A stretch of DNA of 48,482 nt from Erysipelotrichaceae bacterium (GCA_017404785.1 JAFRBQ010000003.1:1-48482); one strand, 5' to 3'; positions 15,983 to 24,786 are shown, numbered from the stretch's first letter. Program-made: numbers and translations. The notes: generated by a model from the letters alone, not told the origin.

Positions 15983-18177
15983 GTATAAATTCCGAACTGA
16001 TTAAGCGCAAAGAAGAAATAAACCAGACTCTGGAAAAGTACGCCGATGAAGCACTGCTCAAGGACGTCAAAGCCAGGAATCTGGAAAAAGGCCTGGATGA
16101 TGTCCAGAGCGCTTTACTATACATTCTTGGCTGCTTCAATATCTCTTCTTCAAGAGTATATGGTCTCTATTCGATCGATGATCTTGTGGTAAGACTGATG
16201 GAAGCGGCAGGAGTGATGTATCGTAAGGCTGATGATATCGAATATGAGGCGAGCGATCGTACGCAATACATCCTATGTTTTGACGATAACAACAAGCCAT
16301 ATGTCTTAAGACCGGGCTTCCTCAGTTATCGCTGCTATGATCCATCCAGCGGAAAGCTCAACCTCGCGACCGGCAGATTGATCAGATCGATGAAGAAAGA
16401 GTGCTATGTATTCACCAAACCGCTGGTCTATAAGTCATCCGTCCTGGTGACTTTCATAACCTCGGTCCTGCGCTACCTTTCCTTCAAGGATGTCGTACTG
16501 CTGCTGCTTTCAAGTGCCGCTATGACGGGCCTTGGACTGGTTTTACCAAGGATCAATCAGTGGATCTACAATGTCTATCTCAAGGATCCTCAGAGTCAGT
16601 TCTTCATGTTCAGAATGATGCTTGGACTCTTCCTTAGTCTGAGTATCGTCAATACGGTGATCTCGCTTTTGAAATCGCGCCTTCTTTCCGGTATCCGCAA
16701 CAGGATCTCGATCAAGGTACAGGGCATCGTCATGGCCAAGATCCTTGAACTGCCACGTTCCTTCTTCTCGAACAACTCTTCCGGCAAGATCTCCAAGAGG
16801 ATCTCGCAATGCAACAACCTGACCTCAGCGATCGTCAATATCTTCCTGGATATCCTGCTGAATTTCTCATTCTCAGGTGCCTATCTGATCCAGATGAACA
16901 ATATATCTCAGAACCTGTTTGTGCCGGCACTGGTCTTTACGCTGATCCGTCTGATCTTTGCGATAATCACTTCCTTCACGGAAGCTTCGATCAGCAGAGA
17001 AACGGTAGCTTTAGGCATGGAGTCGGACAGCTTCTTCTATTCGGCGATCAAAGGCATCATGAAGATCAAGAGCCTGGGCGTAGAAAAGAAGATCTATGCC
17101 AAGTGGGCAGATATGTATCGCAAGATCCTGCACAACAACTACTCCAAACCGTTCATGCTTCGTTATCAGGGTCTGATCACTTCGGCTCTTTCAACGATCA
17201 CGACGATCACCCTGATGGGTACGACCGTATGGAGCGGACTGACCAGAGAAGACTACATGGTCTTCTCCTCATCGTTCGCCATGGTTTCAAGTGTCGTCAA
17301 TACCCTGATCGGTACGATGAGCACGATCTTCAGAATGAAGACGATGGCCGACAATATTGCACCGATCTTCGAATATGAAACAGCTATAAGCGGTAACAAG
17401 GAATTCGTCTCGAATCTGCGCGGCAATATCAGAGTTGAAAACGTTCATTTCAGCTATGATCCTGATCAGGCTCCTTGTCTTGATGGCGTTTCCTTGAATG
17501 TCAGACCGGGTGAAAAGGTAGCTCTTGTCGGTGAGTCGGGATGCGGCAAGTCGACGCTGCTCAAGATCGTCATGGGCATGGAAAGCCCAGGTTCGGGGAT
17601 CGTCTATTTTGACGACAAGGACATCTCCAATCTCAATCCGCGTTCTCTGCGTCAGAAGATCGGTTCGGTCTTCCAGTTTTCAAAACTGTTCCCGGGAACG
17701 ATCTATGACAATGTGATCTTTGGCTGTTTTGAAAAAGTCGACGAAGAAAAAGTCTGGGAAGCTCTCAGGAAAGCCTGCATAGACGAATATGTAGCTGCTC
17801 TTCCTCTGGGGATCAATACCGAGATCTCGCAATCCAATTCCAGTGGCTTTTCCGGTGGTCAGCGCCAGCAGCTGTTGCTCGCAAGGGCTCTGATCAGAAA
17901 TCCGAAGGTCCTGATCCTTGATGAAGCGACTTCGGCTTTGGACAACATCACCCAGAAAAGAGTTCTTGACAGTGTCCTGCAGCTAAATTCAACGGTACTG
18001 ATGGTGGCTCACCGTCTTTCGACCGTCATCCACTTTGATAGGATCGTCATGCTGAAAAACGGAAAGATCGTGGAATCGGGGACCTATGATGAACTTATGG
18101 CCAGCAACTCTTTGTTTGCTGAGCTCGTGAATAAACAGCTGATCGAAGAAAAACAGACGTATGAGAATATTACTTAA
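15979..18177 (+). CDS. NHLM-type peptide exporter ABC protein 2
   Basis: This 732-residue protein has an unusual N-terminal domain (about 1-150) with KPYVLRPGFLSYRCYDPSSG, close to the pattern of the second ABC subunit of NHLM microcin-type exporters. A permease (about 165-465) and an ATPase follow (Walker A GESGCGKST near 518, FSGGQRQQ near 624, LILDEATSAL near 645, AHRLST near 675). The ATG overlaps the previous stop by four bases, so ABC1 and ABC2 are translationally coupled and probably form a heterodimer. NHLM systems export ribosomal peptides with double-glycine-ended leaders. No precursor gene is adjacent; double-glycine-leader genes lie near 45-48 kb. Confidence 0.85.
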   Translation: MSINSELIKRKEEINQTLEKYADEALLKDVKARNLEKGLDDVQSALLYILGCFNISSSRVYGLYSIDDLVVRLMEAAGVMYRKADDIEYEASDRTQYILCFDDNNKPYVLRPGFLSYRCYDPSSGKLNLATGRLIRSMKKECYVFTKPLVYKSSVLVTFITSVLRYLSFKDVVLLLLSSAAMTGLGLVLPRINQWIYNVYLKDPQSQFFMFRMMLGLFLSLSIVNTVISLLKSRLLSGIRNRISIKVQGIVMAKILELPRSFFSNNSSGKISKRISQCNNLTSAIVNIFLDILLNFSFSGAYLIQMNNISQNLFVPALVFTLIRLIFAIITSFTEASISRETVALGMESDSFFYSAIKGIMKIKSLGVEKKIYAKWADMYRKILHNNYSKPFMLRYQGLITSALSTITTITLMGTTVWSGLTREDYMVFSSSFAMVSSVVNTLIGTMSTIFRMKTMADNIAPIFEYETAISGNKEFVSNLRGNIRVENVHFSYDPDQAPCLDGVSLNVRPGEKVALVGESGCGKSTLLKIVMGMESPGSGIVYFDDKDISNLNPRSLRQKIGSVFQFSKLFPGTIYDNVIFGCFEKVDEEKVWEALRKACIDEYVAALPLGINTEISQSNSSGFSGGQRQQLLLARALIRNPKVLILDEATSALDNITQKRVLDSVLQLNSTVLMVAHRLSTVIHFDRIVMLKNGKIVESGTYDELMASNSLFAELVNKQLIEEKQTYENIT

Positions 18178-18538
18178 CACTTTGTGGATAATCTTTGGCG
18201 GATTCATCAGTGCCATGATGTGGTTATTTTATGGACTGATCTGGTGTGTGACGATCGTCGGTATTCCGGTAGGCTTGCAGTGTTTCAAACTCGCCAGCAT
18301 GTCATTCAATCCCTTTGGGAAGCAGATCTTATACGACAACAGCGGTGCCACTTCCTTTCTGCTCAATGTGATCTGGTTTTTGACATCCGGTCTTTGGATG
18401 GCGATCGTAAACTGTGTCATCGGTGTGATCCTGTGTATAACGATCATCGGGATCCCTTTTGGCAAACAGTTCTTCAAGCTCGCTTCCTTGTCTTTAAGAC
18501 CATTTGGCGCCAGAGTGGAAAGGGTACATTTTTTCTAA
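18161..18538 (+). CDS. YccF domain membrane protein
   Basis: This 125-residue protein has two copies of the YccF (DUF307) unit: a hydrophobic helix, then TIVGIPVGLQCFKLASMSF in the first half and TIIGIPFGKQFFKLASLSL in the second. The function is unknown. The start overlaps the end of the second exporter gene by 17 bases, and a strong terminator follows, so it belongs to the exporter operon. A link to export is only suggested by this arrangement. A different-frame reading from 18184 is a shadow. Confidence 0.85.
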   Translation: MRILLNTLWIIFGGFISAMMWLFYGLIWCVTIVGIPVGLQCFKLASMSFNPFGKQILYDNSGATSFLLNVIWFLTSGLWMAIVNCVIGVILCITIIGIPFGKQFFKLASLSLRPFGARVERVHFF

Positions 18539-18564
18539 ACAGATATCTTAATGATCAATAATGA

Positions 18565-18592
18565 GATGGACTTATAAAGTCCATCTTTTTTT
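18565..18592 (+). terminator. Intrinsic terminator closing the exporter operon
   Basis: GATGGACTT and AAGTCCATC pair perfectly around ATA, followed by seven Ts. Confidence 0.9.
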
Positions 18593-18603
18593 GTCTGCCC
18601 GCT

Positions 18604-18631
18604 TTGTTTAAAATGGTATTAAAGATATTAT
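18604..18631 (+). promoter_or_regulatory. Promoter of the second PrsW gene
   Basis: TTGTTT, a 16-base spacer, then TATTAT. It overlaps the upstream in-frame TTG and so argues against a start there. Confidence 0.5.
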
Positions 18632-18663
18632 CTGTTTATTCAATTGATGGAAGGAGTATGGGC

Positions 18664-19416
18664 ATGCTTATACTTGCTGGTGCACTGCTTGTAGGTTATA
18701 TTTTCCCGCTGACGACATATTTCTATCTTCGAAGTCTTCATGGGGAAGACAAAGAATACAAAAAGGACTGCTGGGATCTGCTGTGGAATGGCTGGCTCTT
18801 GGGTTTTCCGGTCTTTGGCTTTTCTTTATTATGCAGTCTTCTTTTCAGGCTCACCGGGCTCGGACAGAAGTTTCCGATGGTCCAGATCTTCTTCAGCGAC
18901 TTTGTCCTTAAGGCCGGTTCCGAAGAACTGATGAAGTACATCCTGGCAAGACACATCATAAACAAGAATCGTGCCAGAGTTTCGTTCTTCGATATGATGG
19001 CCTATACCACGATCTCTGCTATCGGTTTTGAGATGATGGAATCCGTCTTCTATATGTTTTCGACCAATGTCGGTCAGATCCTTGTGCGCGGTGTCACCAA
19101 TATGCATGCAGCCTTCGGTCTGATCATGGGCTATATCCTGGCCAGTGGCTACAAGAAGAAGACTAAAAATCCGCTTGTGCTGGGACTGCTTATTCCGATC
19201 CTCATCCATGGCATATATGACCTCTGTCTGAATGAGACATTCGACGATACCTACTGGGGCGTGCTGTCACTTCTGATCGCCTTCATCTGTCTCGTCATCA
19301 ATATCGCACTGTTCTTCTTTGTCAGAAAGCACAGGAACGATCCTTACTATACCGAACCGCTTTTCCCTGAAGAGGCTCTGAAAGAGGCTGAAGCAGAAAC
19401 GAAAGTCGAACAGTAG
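18664..19416 (+). CDS. PrsW-like intramembrane protease, second copy
   Basis: From the ATG at 18664 the protein has 250 residues and about seven membrane segments. PrsW-type motifs are GSEELMKY (EExxK), FEMMESVFY and LIHGIYD (HxxxD). AAGGAG ends seven bases before this ATG, whereas the ATG at 18658 is one base away and the TTG at 18604 lies in the promoter, so 18664 is the best start. The C-terminal tail is acidic (EEALKEAEAE). It is the first gene after the exporter operon's terminator. Whether it acts on exported peptides is speculation. Confidence 0.8.
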   Translation: MLILAGALLVGYIFPLTTYFYLRSLHGEDKEYKKDCWDLLWNGWLLGFPVFGFSLLCSLLFRLTGLGQKFPMVQIFFSDFVLKAGSEELMKYILARHIINKNRARVSFFDMMAYTTISAIGFEMMESVFYMFSTNVGQILVRGVTNMHAAFGLIMGYILASGYKKKTKNPLVLGLLIPILIHGIYDLCLNETFDDTYWGVLSLLIAFICLVINIALFFFVRKHRNDPYYTEPLFPEEALKEAEAETKVEQ

Positions 19417-19429
19417 AAGCTTATTGTCT

Positions 19430-19882
19430 ATGAAAGCAGATGAATTGTGGAAAAGATCGGGTCTAAGCGGGTATCATGAAGCCTGGAGTTTTGCCGATGC
19501 ACCCGATAAGCTGCTCGATCTGGTAAGACGAGAAATCAAGACGGCGACCTGTTCAGTCTACGATCTATATATCGCCGAAGACATGAGGATACCTGAAACG
19601 GGTGATTATTCTATTCTTCTTGATTCTCATGATGATGCCTGCTGCATCATCAGGACCACCAAGGTAACGATCGAAGAATTCTGTGATGTATCTGCGCAAC
19701 ACGCTTACAGGGAAGGCGAGGGTGATCGCTCACTTGAATACTGGCGTAAGGTGCATAAAGAATTCATGGCTTCGGAACTGAAGAGTATCGGTCAGGAATT
19801 TGATGAATATCGCAGACTCATATGCGAGGAATTTGAACTTGTATATGATGTCGATAAGGGAAATATTGAAAGAAAGGCTTAA
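19430..19882 (+). CDS. ASCH domain protein
   Basis: This 150-residue soluble protein matches the ASCH (PUA-like) fold: IKTATCSVYDLYIAEDMRIP, then a strand-rich stretch and the family-like YREGEGDRSLEYWRKVH. ASCH proteins are proposed to bind RNA, and some cleave RNA or deaminate acetylated cytidine; the exact activity cannot be assigned. An upstream in-frame TTG at 19424 adds two residues; I prefer the ATG. It lies 13 bases after the PrsW gene and two bases before the Imm32-like gene, so these are probably cotranscribed. Confidence 0.85.
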   Translation: MKADELWKRSGLSGYHEAWSFADAPDKLLDLVRREIKTATCSVYDLYIAEDMRIPETGDYSILLDSHDDACCIIRTTKVTIEEFCDVSAQHAYREGEGDRSLEYWRKVHKEFMASELKSIGQEFDEYRRLICEEFELVYDVDKGNIERKA

Positions 19883-19884
19883 TT

Positions 19885-20097
19885 ATGGACATTGAATGGG
19901 TAGACGGATCAAAGATCAGAGTCAGGATCGATAAGGAAACAGTTACGATCTCCGCCAACAGGGAAGGGCTTCTTTCATTGGCAGGACAGTTAAGTGAAAT
20001 GGTGGATGGCGACCCAGGAGATCATATCCACTATGATGAATACAATTCTCTGGAGGATGGTTCTTCAGAATTGATCATTGAAAAGATCGATCTATAA
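19885..20097 (+). CDS. Imm32-like small protein
   Basis: This 70-residue protein resembles the Imm32 immunity family: VTISANREGLLSLAGQLSEM, then HIHYDEYNSLEDGSSELIIE. Imm32 members are predicted antitoxins of contact-dependent or polymorphic toxins, but many sit alone. No toxin gene with an obvious nuclease or RHS domain is visible nearby, so it may be an orphan immunity gene or simply a fold relative. GAAAGG lies seven bases upstream of the ATG. Confidence 0.7.
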   Translation: MDIEWVDGSKIRVRIDKETVTISANREGLLSLAGQLSEMVDGDPGDHIHYDEYNSLEDGSSELIIEKIDL

Positions 20098-20103
20098 AAA
20101 AAT

Positions 20104-20691
20104 ATGAAAGAAAAGAAGACCGTCTATTTCAGAGATAGATATAAATGGCGTGAATGGCTGGGGGAAAACTTCAGAAGCGAAAAGGAGATCTGGTTTGTTT
20201 TTCCGCTTAAGGGATCCAAAGATAAGGGCGTTTCCTATAACGATGCGGTCGAAGAAGCATTGTGTTTTGGCTGGATCGACGGTCAGACTTTCCCGCTTGA
20301 TGAAAGCCATCAGCTGCGTCGCTTTACACCCAGAAGAAAAAACAGCGCTTATTCCCGTCCCAATATCGAAAGGCTGATCCTGCTTGACAGGCAGTGTCTG
20401 ATCCATCCCGATATTGAAGAACAGGTCAGGGATATCATCAGAAAACCTTATGTCTTTCCTGAAGATATCATCAGTGAACTGAAGAAAGACAAAACGGTCT
20501 GGAATAACTACAAGGCTTTAAAGGAACCCTACAAAAGGATCAGGATAGCCTATATCGATGCCGCAAGAAAAAGACCTTCAGAATTCAGGAAACGTCTTGA
20601 GAACTTCATCAGTAAAACCAGAGAAAACAGGATCATCGGTGGTTTTGGCGGCATTGAAAAATACTATGAGATCGATGATGAATGTGAATAA
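20104..20691 (+). CDS. YdeI/OmpD-associated family protein
   Basis: This 195-residue protein has the YdeI/OmpD-associated pattern: YKWREWLGENF, EIWFVFPLKG, SYNDAVEEALCFGWIDG and RRFTPRRKNSAYSRPN near the middle, with an IAY helix near the C terminus. The family is linked to antimicrobial peptide or bacteriocin tolerance, but its biochemistry is unclear. It starts six bases after the Imm32-like gene with no obvious ribosome binding site, suggesting coupling. An immunity-like pair here is notable beside a peptide exporter. Confidence 0.85.
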   Translation: MKEKKTVYFRDRYKWREWLGENFRSEKEIWFVFPLKGSKDKGVSYNDAVEEALCFGWIDGQTFPLDESHQLRRFTPRRKNSAYSRPNIERLILLDRQCLIHPDIEEQVRDIIRKPYVFPEDIISELKKDKTVWNNYKALKEPYKRIRIAYIDAARKRPSEFRKRLENFISKTRENRIIGGFGGIEKYYEIDDECE

Positions 20692-20706
20692 GGAGAGTGA
20701 CTTGTT

Positions 20707-21162
20707 ATGATGGATAAATTTCCTCCGATCGAAAAGATCTATGAGGCATACAGTGCGATTGCCGATGACAGAGCAATACTCAAGGATGAACATGGAGAAG
20801 TCTTTTCCAGTGATCGCAAGAAGTGTTACACGATCGTTTTTGAAGGAAACATCTATTCTTCAAACGACAATTCCACTTACTGGCAGGGCTATGCCGGATA
20901 TCCGGTCATAGCGATACTGTTTCTGCAGGGCAAGCTTCCTTTGAAGAAGGAAACAGCTGAACTGTTTAAGGATATCAACTGGAATTCGCTGAATAAAGAA
21001 TACAAGCGCGACTACAAGGCGGCCGCTGAAGCGGTCATGAATAAACGCGGCATGAATGTGGAAAAGATATACGAAGAGACCCTGAAGGTCTATAAAGAAC
21101 TCAAGAAGTTAGATATTGTGATAAAAAAAGGAAAAGCTTTGCCCTTAAAGAAAGAATCATGA
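20707..21162 (+). CDS. Hypothetical soluble protein
   Basis: I do not recognise this 151-residue protein. It has a mixed alpha/beta N-terminal half with an aromatic patch (YWQGYAGYPVIAILFLQGKL) and a lysine-rich helical C terminus. AGGAGAG lies nine bases upstream of the ATG at 20707; the ATG at 20710 is an alternative. Its stop overlaps the next start (ATGA), so the two proteins are translationally coupled and probably act together. Confidence 0.75.
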   Translation: MMDKFPPIEKIYEAYSAIADDRAILKDEHGEVFSSDRKKCYTIVFEGNIYSSNDNSTYWQGYAGYPVIAILFLQGKLPLKKETAELFKDINWNSLNKEYKRDYKAAAEAVMNKRGMNVEKIYEETLKVYKELKKLDIVIKKGKALPLKKES

Positions 21163-22631
21163 GATCGATATATGAACAGCTGAAAGATAATCTCAAAGAC
21201 GGGATCATAGATCCTTCTTTCAGCCTGAATGAAGATGACGGATCTTCAATAAAATGGGCACCCGGGGCAAAAGACGGAGTCTATATCTATCACAGTCAGC
21301 CTCAGGATTTCTATGAAGAGGATATTCAGAAAATAGCTCAGGCACTGGAATGTGCCTGTGGGGACGATCTTGAGAAAAGCGATGAGATCTTTCATGAGAT
21401 TACACAAAACATGAGTGCCATCGCCATGATCGATGTCTTTGAACAGTATGTGATCGATCATCAGAAAGATCTCGATCCTCTAAAGATCTACAGGACAGCA
21501 GTTTATCTGATCAAAAATTCCAGACACATAGAATGCGTCAAGACAGGCATGGAACTTCTGGAACTCATGAAGATCGATGAGGATACAAAAGAGGTGATAC
21601 GCACCCTTGGACTCTATGATGAATTCACGATCTTTGCGGCTTATGTCATGCGCAAGTGGCCTTCAGGCAATAATGAGATCTTTGAGATGGCCAGAAAAGT
21701 CCATGGCTGGGGAAGGATCCATTGTGTGGAACTGCTGGAAGCGGAAAACGAAAAGATCAGACATTGGCTGCTTACTGAAGGCTGTAAAAACGAAGTCATG
21801 AATGCCTATTCGGCATATACCTGTTATGAAAAAGCCAATGTAAAAGAGCTGCTGAATAAACAGCCGACCTACGAAGAATATAAAGGCATTTCTCTTATCA
21901 TTGAAGGTCTTCTGGATGAAGGACCTATCACCGGCATCTCAGAGATCGAAGATGATAAGGTAATACTGCTGAGATTCCTGGAAATATCCGAAAACTATGA
22001 TCTGACAGTTTCCGATTATGATGCCATCCTGACTGTTTCCATGTGGGCAGATGAAAATGGTGAAGACTATAGGGAAATATCTCAAATCTGTGAAAAGATC
22101 CTTCATTCTGAAAAATGCAGATCAAAGGTCAAGGAAGCTCTTAAGGAAGGCAAGGGATTAAGGCTTGCTGATGTAATGGGACTGCCGATGGCTGAAGAAC
22201 TCTATGAATGTCTGAAGAAGGATTTCGATTCAAATTACCGCAAAGTCGTCTATGTTATGAATGATGAAAAGTATGTCGAACCGACGATCAGACTGTTCAA
22301 AGAACATCTTCCTCTTGAAGAAATGAATGAAGGAACAGATACAGATTTCAAGCACAATGACATTCTGCAGTTCATCCTGCAGGAACTTGATCCATATCCT
22401 GGCAAAGGGATCGAACTTGTAAGAGCCGGATTGAAAAGCCCGGAATTGCGCAGTCGCTACCTTTCTCTGGAAGTCTTGAAGAAATGGGTCAGGAAGAATC
22501 AGACATCTTTGAGTTTCATATCAGATGAACTGTATGAAATTGTTAAAGAACTTAAGAATAAAGAAGATGATCCAAAAAACCGTGATCTGATAAATGAACT
22601 GATCAGATGGGAAGAACGTTTCAGTGAATGA
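21159..22631 (+). CDS. Large helical hypothetical protein
   Basis: This 490-residue acidic protein is predicted to be almost all helix after an N-terminal beta-rich segment (about 1-55, with GVYIYHSQPQ). The repeated helical pairs resemble HEAT/ARM-like scaffolds, but no repeat consensus is sharp enough to assign. No signal peptide or membrane segment is present. It overlaps the preceding gene by four bases and is followed 15 bases later by the zinc-ribbon gene, so it lies inside an operon running from about 18.66 to 23.32 kb. Confidence 0.75.
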   Translation: MRSIYEQLKDNLKDGIIDPSFSLNEDDGSSIKWAPGAKDGVYIYHSQPQDFYEEDIQKIAQALECACGDDLEKSDEIFHEITQNMSAIAMIDVFEQYVIDHQKDLDPLKIYRTAVYLIKNSRHIECVKTGMELLELMKIDEDTKEVIRTLGLYDEFTIFAAYVMRKWPSGNNEIFEMARKVHGWGRIHCVELLEAENEKIRHWLLTEGCKNEVMNAYSAYTCYEKANVKELLNKQPTYEEYKGISLIIEGLLDEGPITGISEIEDDKVILLRFLEISENYDLTVSDYDAILTVSMWADENGEDYREISQICEKILHSEKCRSKVKEALKEGKGLRLADVMGLPMAEELYECLKKDFDSNYRKVVYVMNDEKYVEPTIRLFKEHLPLEEMNEGTDTDFKHNDILQFILQELDPYPGKGIELVRAGLKSPELRSRYLSLEVLKKWVRKNQTSLSFISDELYEIVKELKNKEDDPKNRDLINELIRWEERFSE

Positions 22632-22646
22632 TAAAGGAGAACAGAC

Positions 22647-23324
22647 ATGAATCTTCAGTATGGATTTCAACATCAGTTATTGCCCAAATGGGCCTACAAT
22701 TCCGTTGACTTTTTCAATGACCTCGTGAACAAGGGCGTAGCTCCAACTCTGTACAGAGGAATCAAGAGCGTCTATGACAATCACAAGGAAGAATGTCCTT
22801 ATAAGGAAGAGGATTTCAGCGGTTTTACGACCAGACTTGATGTCGACACATTCGTCGCCGTATTGAGATTCCCTAAACCAGAAGAGGTTCCGATGTGCTA
22901 CTGCGCCTTGCTGTATATGGATCTCAATACCAAGAGGATCGGATACTTTACCATGGAGAAAGGTCAGGATCCGGCAGATGGAAGAGAGATACAGTTCCTC
23001 TGCGGCTGGGACAAGGATGGAAAACACAACAATTACGGTTCAGCATATGTCGATAAGTACAATTTCGGCGATGTGATGCTGGTAAGATTTTTCTACAATG
23101 TCTTCTGGGGTCTGAAAAATGTCAAACTACCTGAACAGCTCAAACAGGAAAGCGATCACTCCACTGTCATGGAGTGTCCAGCCTGCAAGAAAGAGATCAT
23201 CTTTGATAATTCGAATATCAGTGAAGGGGATGAATTCCTGCTGTTCTGCAGTTTCTGCGGAAGGATCTACAGACTGAAGCTGGTAAACAACGAATATAAG
23301 ATCGAAAACAGGATAAAGGAGTAA
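22647..23324 (+). CDS. Hypothetical protein with a C-terminal zinc ribbon
   Basis: This 225-residue protein has an unrecognised N-terminal domain (about 1-165) and a C-terminal zinc ribbon with CPAC near residue 175 and CSFC near residue 204. AAAGGAG lies seven bases upstream of the ATG. It ends the operon at a strong terminator. Function is unknown. Confidence 0.75.
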   Translation: MNLQYGFQHQLLPKWAYNSVDFFNDLVNKGVAPTLYRGIKSVYDNHKEECPYKEEDFSGFTTRLDVDTFVAVLRFPKPEEVPMCYCALLYMDLNTKRIGYFTMEKGQDPADGREIQFLCGWDKDGKHNNYGSAYVDKYNFGDVMLVRFFYNVFWGLKNVKLPEQLKQESDHSTVMECPACKKEIIFDNSNISEGDEFLLFCSFCGRIYRLKLVNNEYKIENRIKE

Positions 23325-23326
23325 AG

Positions 23327-23356
23327 AAAAATATGGCGTGTGGCCATATTTTTTTG
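23327..23356. terminator. Intrinsic terminator after the zinc-ribbon gene
   Basis: AAATATGGC and GCCATATTT around a 5-base loop, with a T run on the plus strand. Confidence 0.85.
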
Positions 23357-23408
23357 TTTTTGTTGTTTATTATCTTCAACGACCATTTATGATCGCATCA
23401 GGGATAAA

Positions 23409-24302
23409 CTACTGTATCGGATCGGTCAGTGCGCTGCTGACACCTTCGTGGGTGATAGAGACGACCTTGAGATCTCTGATGGCTTTTTCGATGTCGAGAT
23501 CCTCTTTATATTCGATCTTGCCGTCGAATACTACCACATATGAATACCAGCCGTGTTCCATACCGAATTCGCTGTTGTCAAGATTGTAGTAGGTGTAGGT
23601 CCAGCCTTCATCAAGAAGTTCGCCACCGGTCTTGCCGATATTCTTGTCGAGTTCACTCTGATCAGGGATGTTTTCACTGACATTGTCGATCTGCTTTATC
23701 TCAAGCGGTGCCACGATCTCATTGAATTTCCTGTCGTGATCAGGATCGTCAAACTGCAGATCCATGATAGTTGCAAACTTGTCGGAATCAAGGTCAGCTA
23801 CGGCTCTATAGATCGTGCCATTAAGCTCAAAGGCGCTGATGAATGTACCTTCGCTTGCGGAATAGCCGAAACTAGGAAGTCCAAGGATGTCGCCGATGGT
23901 TCTGGCTTCTTCGATTGAGGAAGCTGTTGGGCCATCATAGCCATTGGACATGGCAAATACAGCCACATAACTTACAGGTTCGTCGACTGTTACGGTGATC
24001 TCGGTTTCTGTAGAGAAATCCATGTCGTTCTTTTTCCATTTGACAAACATCCATTCCTGATCGCTCTGTTTGGCGGCCATCTTGACCTGTGTGCCAGCAG
24101 GAGCGTTCATATAGGCAGAGGTGACCGGGAATTCATCATCAAACGTGATCTCTTCATCTCCTAAAGCAGTCGCGATCTGTCCAATACCTTCGGTTTCGAT
24201 ACTTATCGTGTAAAGATCATCAATAATTGGCTCTTCCTTTCTGGTACAGCCTGTCACCATAAACATGATCAATACTATAAACAGTGTCAATAATTTCTTC
24301 AT
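23409..24302 (-). CDS. Lipoprotein with a B-repeat-like domain
   Basis: This 297-residue lipoprotein has a signal ending at VTGC (Cys near residue 19). Residues about 30-120 resemble an InlB B-repeat/Flg_new type beta domain, with a GTQVKMAAKQSDQEWMFVKW stretch, ending VSYVAVF. The C-terminal 170 residues are acidic and unrecognised. Such lipoproteins usually sit on the cell surface. AGGAGG lies upstream of the ATG in the reverse direction. It is a single gene facing the zinc-ribbon gene. Confidence 0.75.
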   Translation of the reverse strand: MKKLLTLFIVLIMFMVTGCTRKEEPIIDDLYTISIETEGIGQIATALGDEEITFDDEFPVTSAYMNAPAGTQVKMAAKQSDQEWMFVKWKKNDMDFSTETEITVTVDEPVSYVAVFAMSNGYDGPTASSIEEARTIGDILGLPSFGYSASEGTFISAFELNGTIYRAVADLDSDKFATIMDLQFDDPDHDRKFNEIVAPLEIKQIDNVSENIPDQSELDKNIGKTGGELLDEGWTYTYYNLDNSEFGMEHGWYSYVVVFDGKIEYKEDLDIEKAIRDLKVVSITHEGVSSALTDPIQ

Positions 24303-24461
24303 TCTGGAAATCCTCCTTTATATGCCTGTAATCATGATCGTCATCGATCATAACAGATATTTTTTATACGAATATATTATGGACTATGTCGGTTTCTTTT
24401 ACAAAACACTGTTTTCACGAACAGTCAAAAAGTAACAGTATCTTAAGCCTGTGTCGTCTGA

Positions 24462-24776
24462 TCAGGATATTTCGGTACTGTTGATTATTCTTCGGAAGAT
24501 GATATTCTCTATGGGAAAATAATTGGCCTGCGTAAGTCAAGTATCACATATGAAGGTGTTTCATTAAAAGAACTTAAACAGGATTTTGAAGATGCTGTAG
24601 ATGATTATATCTCCAGTTTTTCAGATCCTGAAGAAATTGAAAAACCTTGTAAAGGAGTATTCAACGTCAGAATTGGACCTGAACTTCATGTCAAAGCTGT
24701 CATAAAAGCAAGAGAAAGAAATCAGACTTTGAATGCTTTTGTCAAGGAAGCTATCGAGAGACAGATCACAGGATAG
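24462..24776 (+). pseudogene. 5'-truncated HicB-family antitoxin
   Basis: An open frame of 104 codons without any start codon reads GYFGTVDYSSEDDILYGKI and continues to a ribbon-helix-helix tail (NVRIGPELHVKAVIKA, then LNAFVKEAIERQI). This is the HicB layout: a partial RNase-H-like domain plus an Arc-type DNA-binding domain. The usual first 8-12 residues are absent, and a stop codon (TGA) lies immediately upstream of the frame. No hicA toxin gene is beside it. It is therefore probably a remnant of a toxin-antitoxin pair lost by recombination. Confidence 0.8.
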
Positions 24777-24786
24777 ACAAGAAAAC

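Noticed and set aside
18184..18561. Open frame overlapping yccF in another frame
   Set aside because: The frame at 18161-18538 has the duplicated YccF motif; the other reads as a low-complexity shadow.
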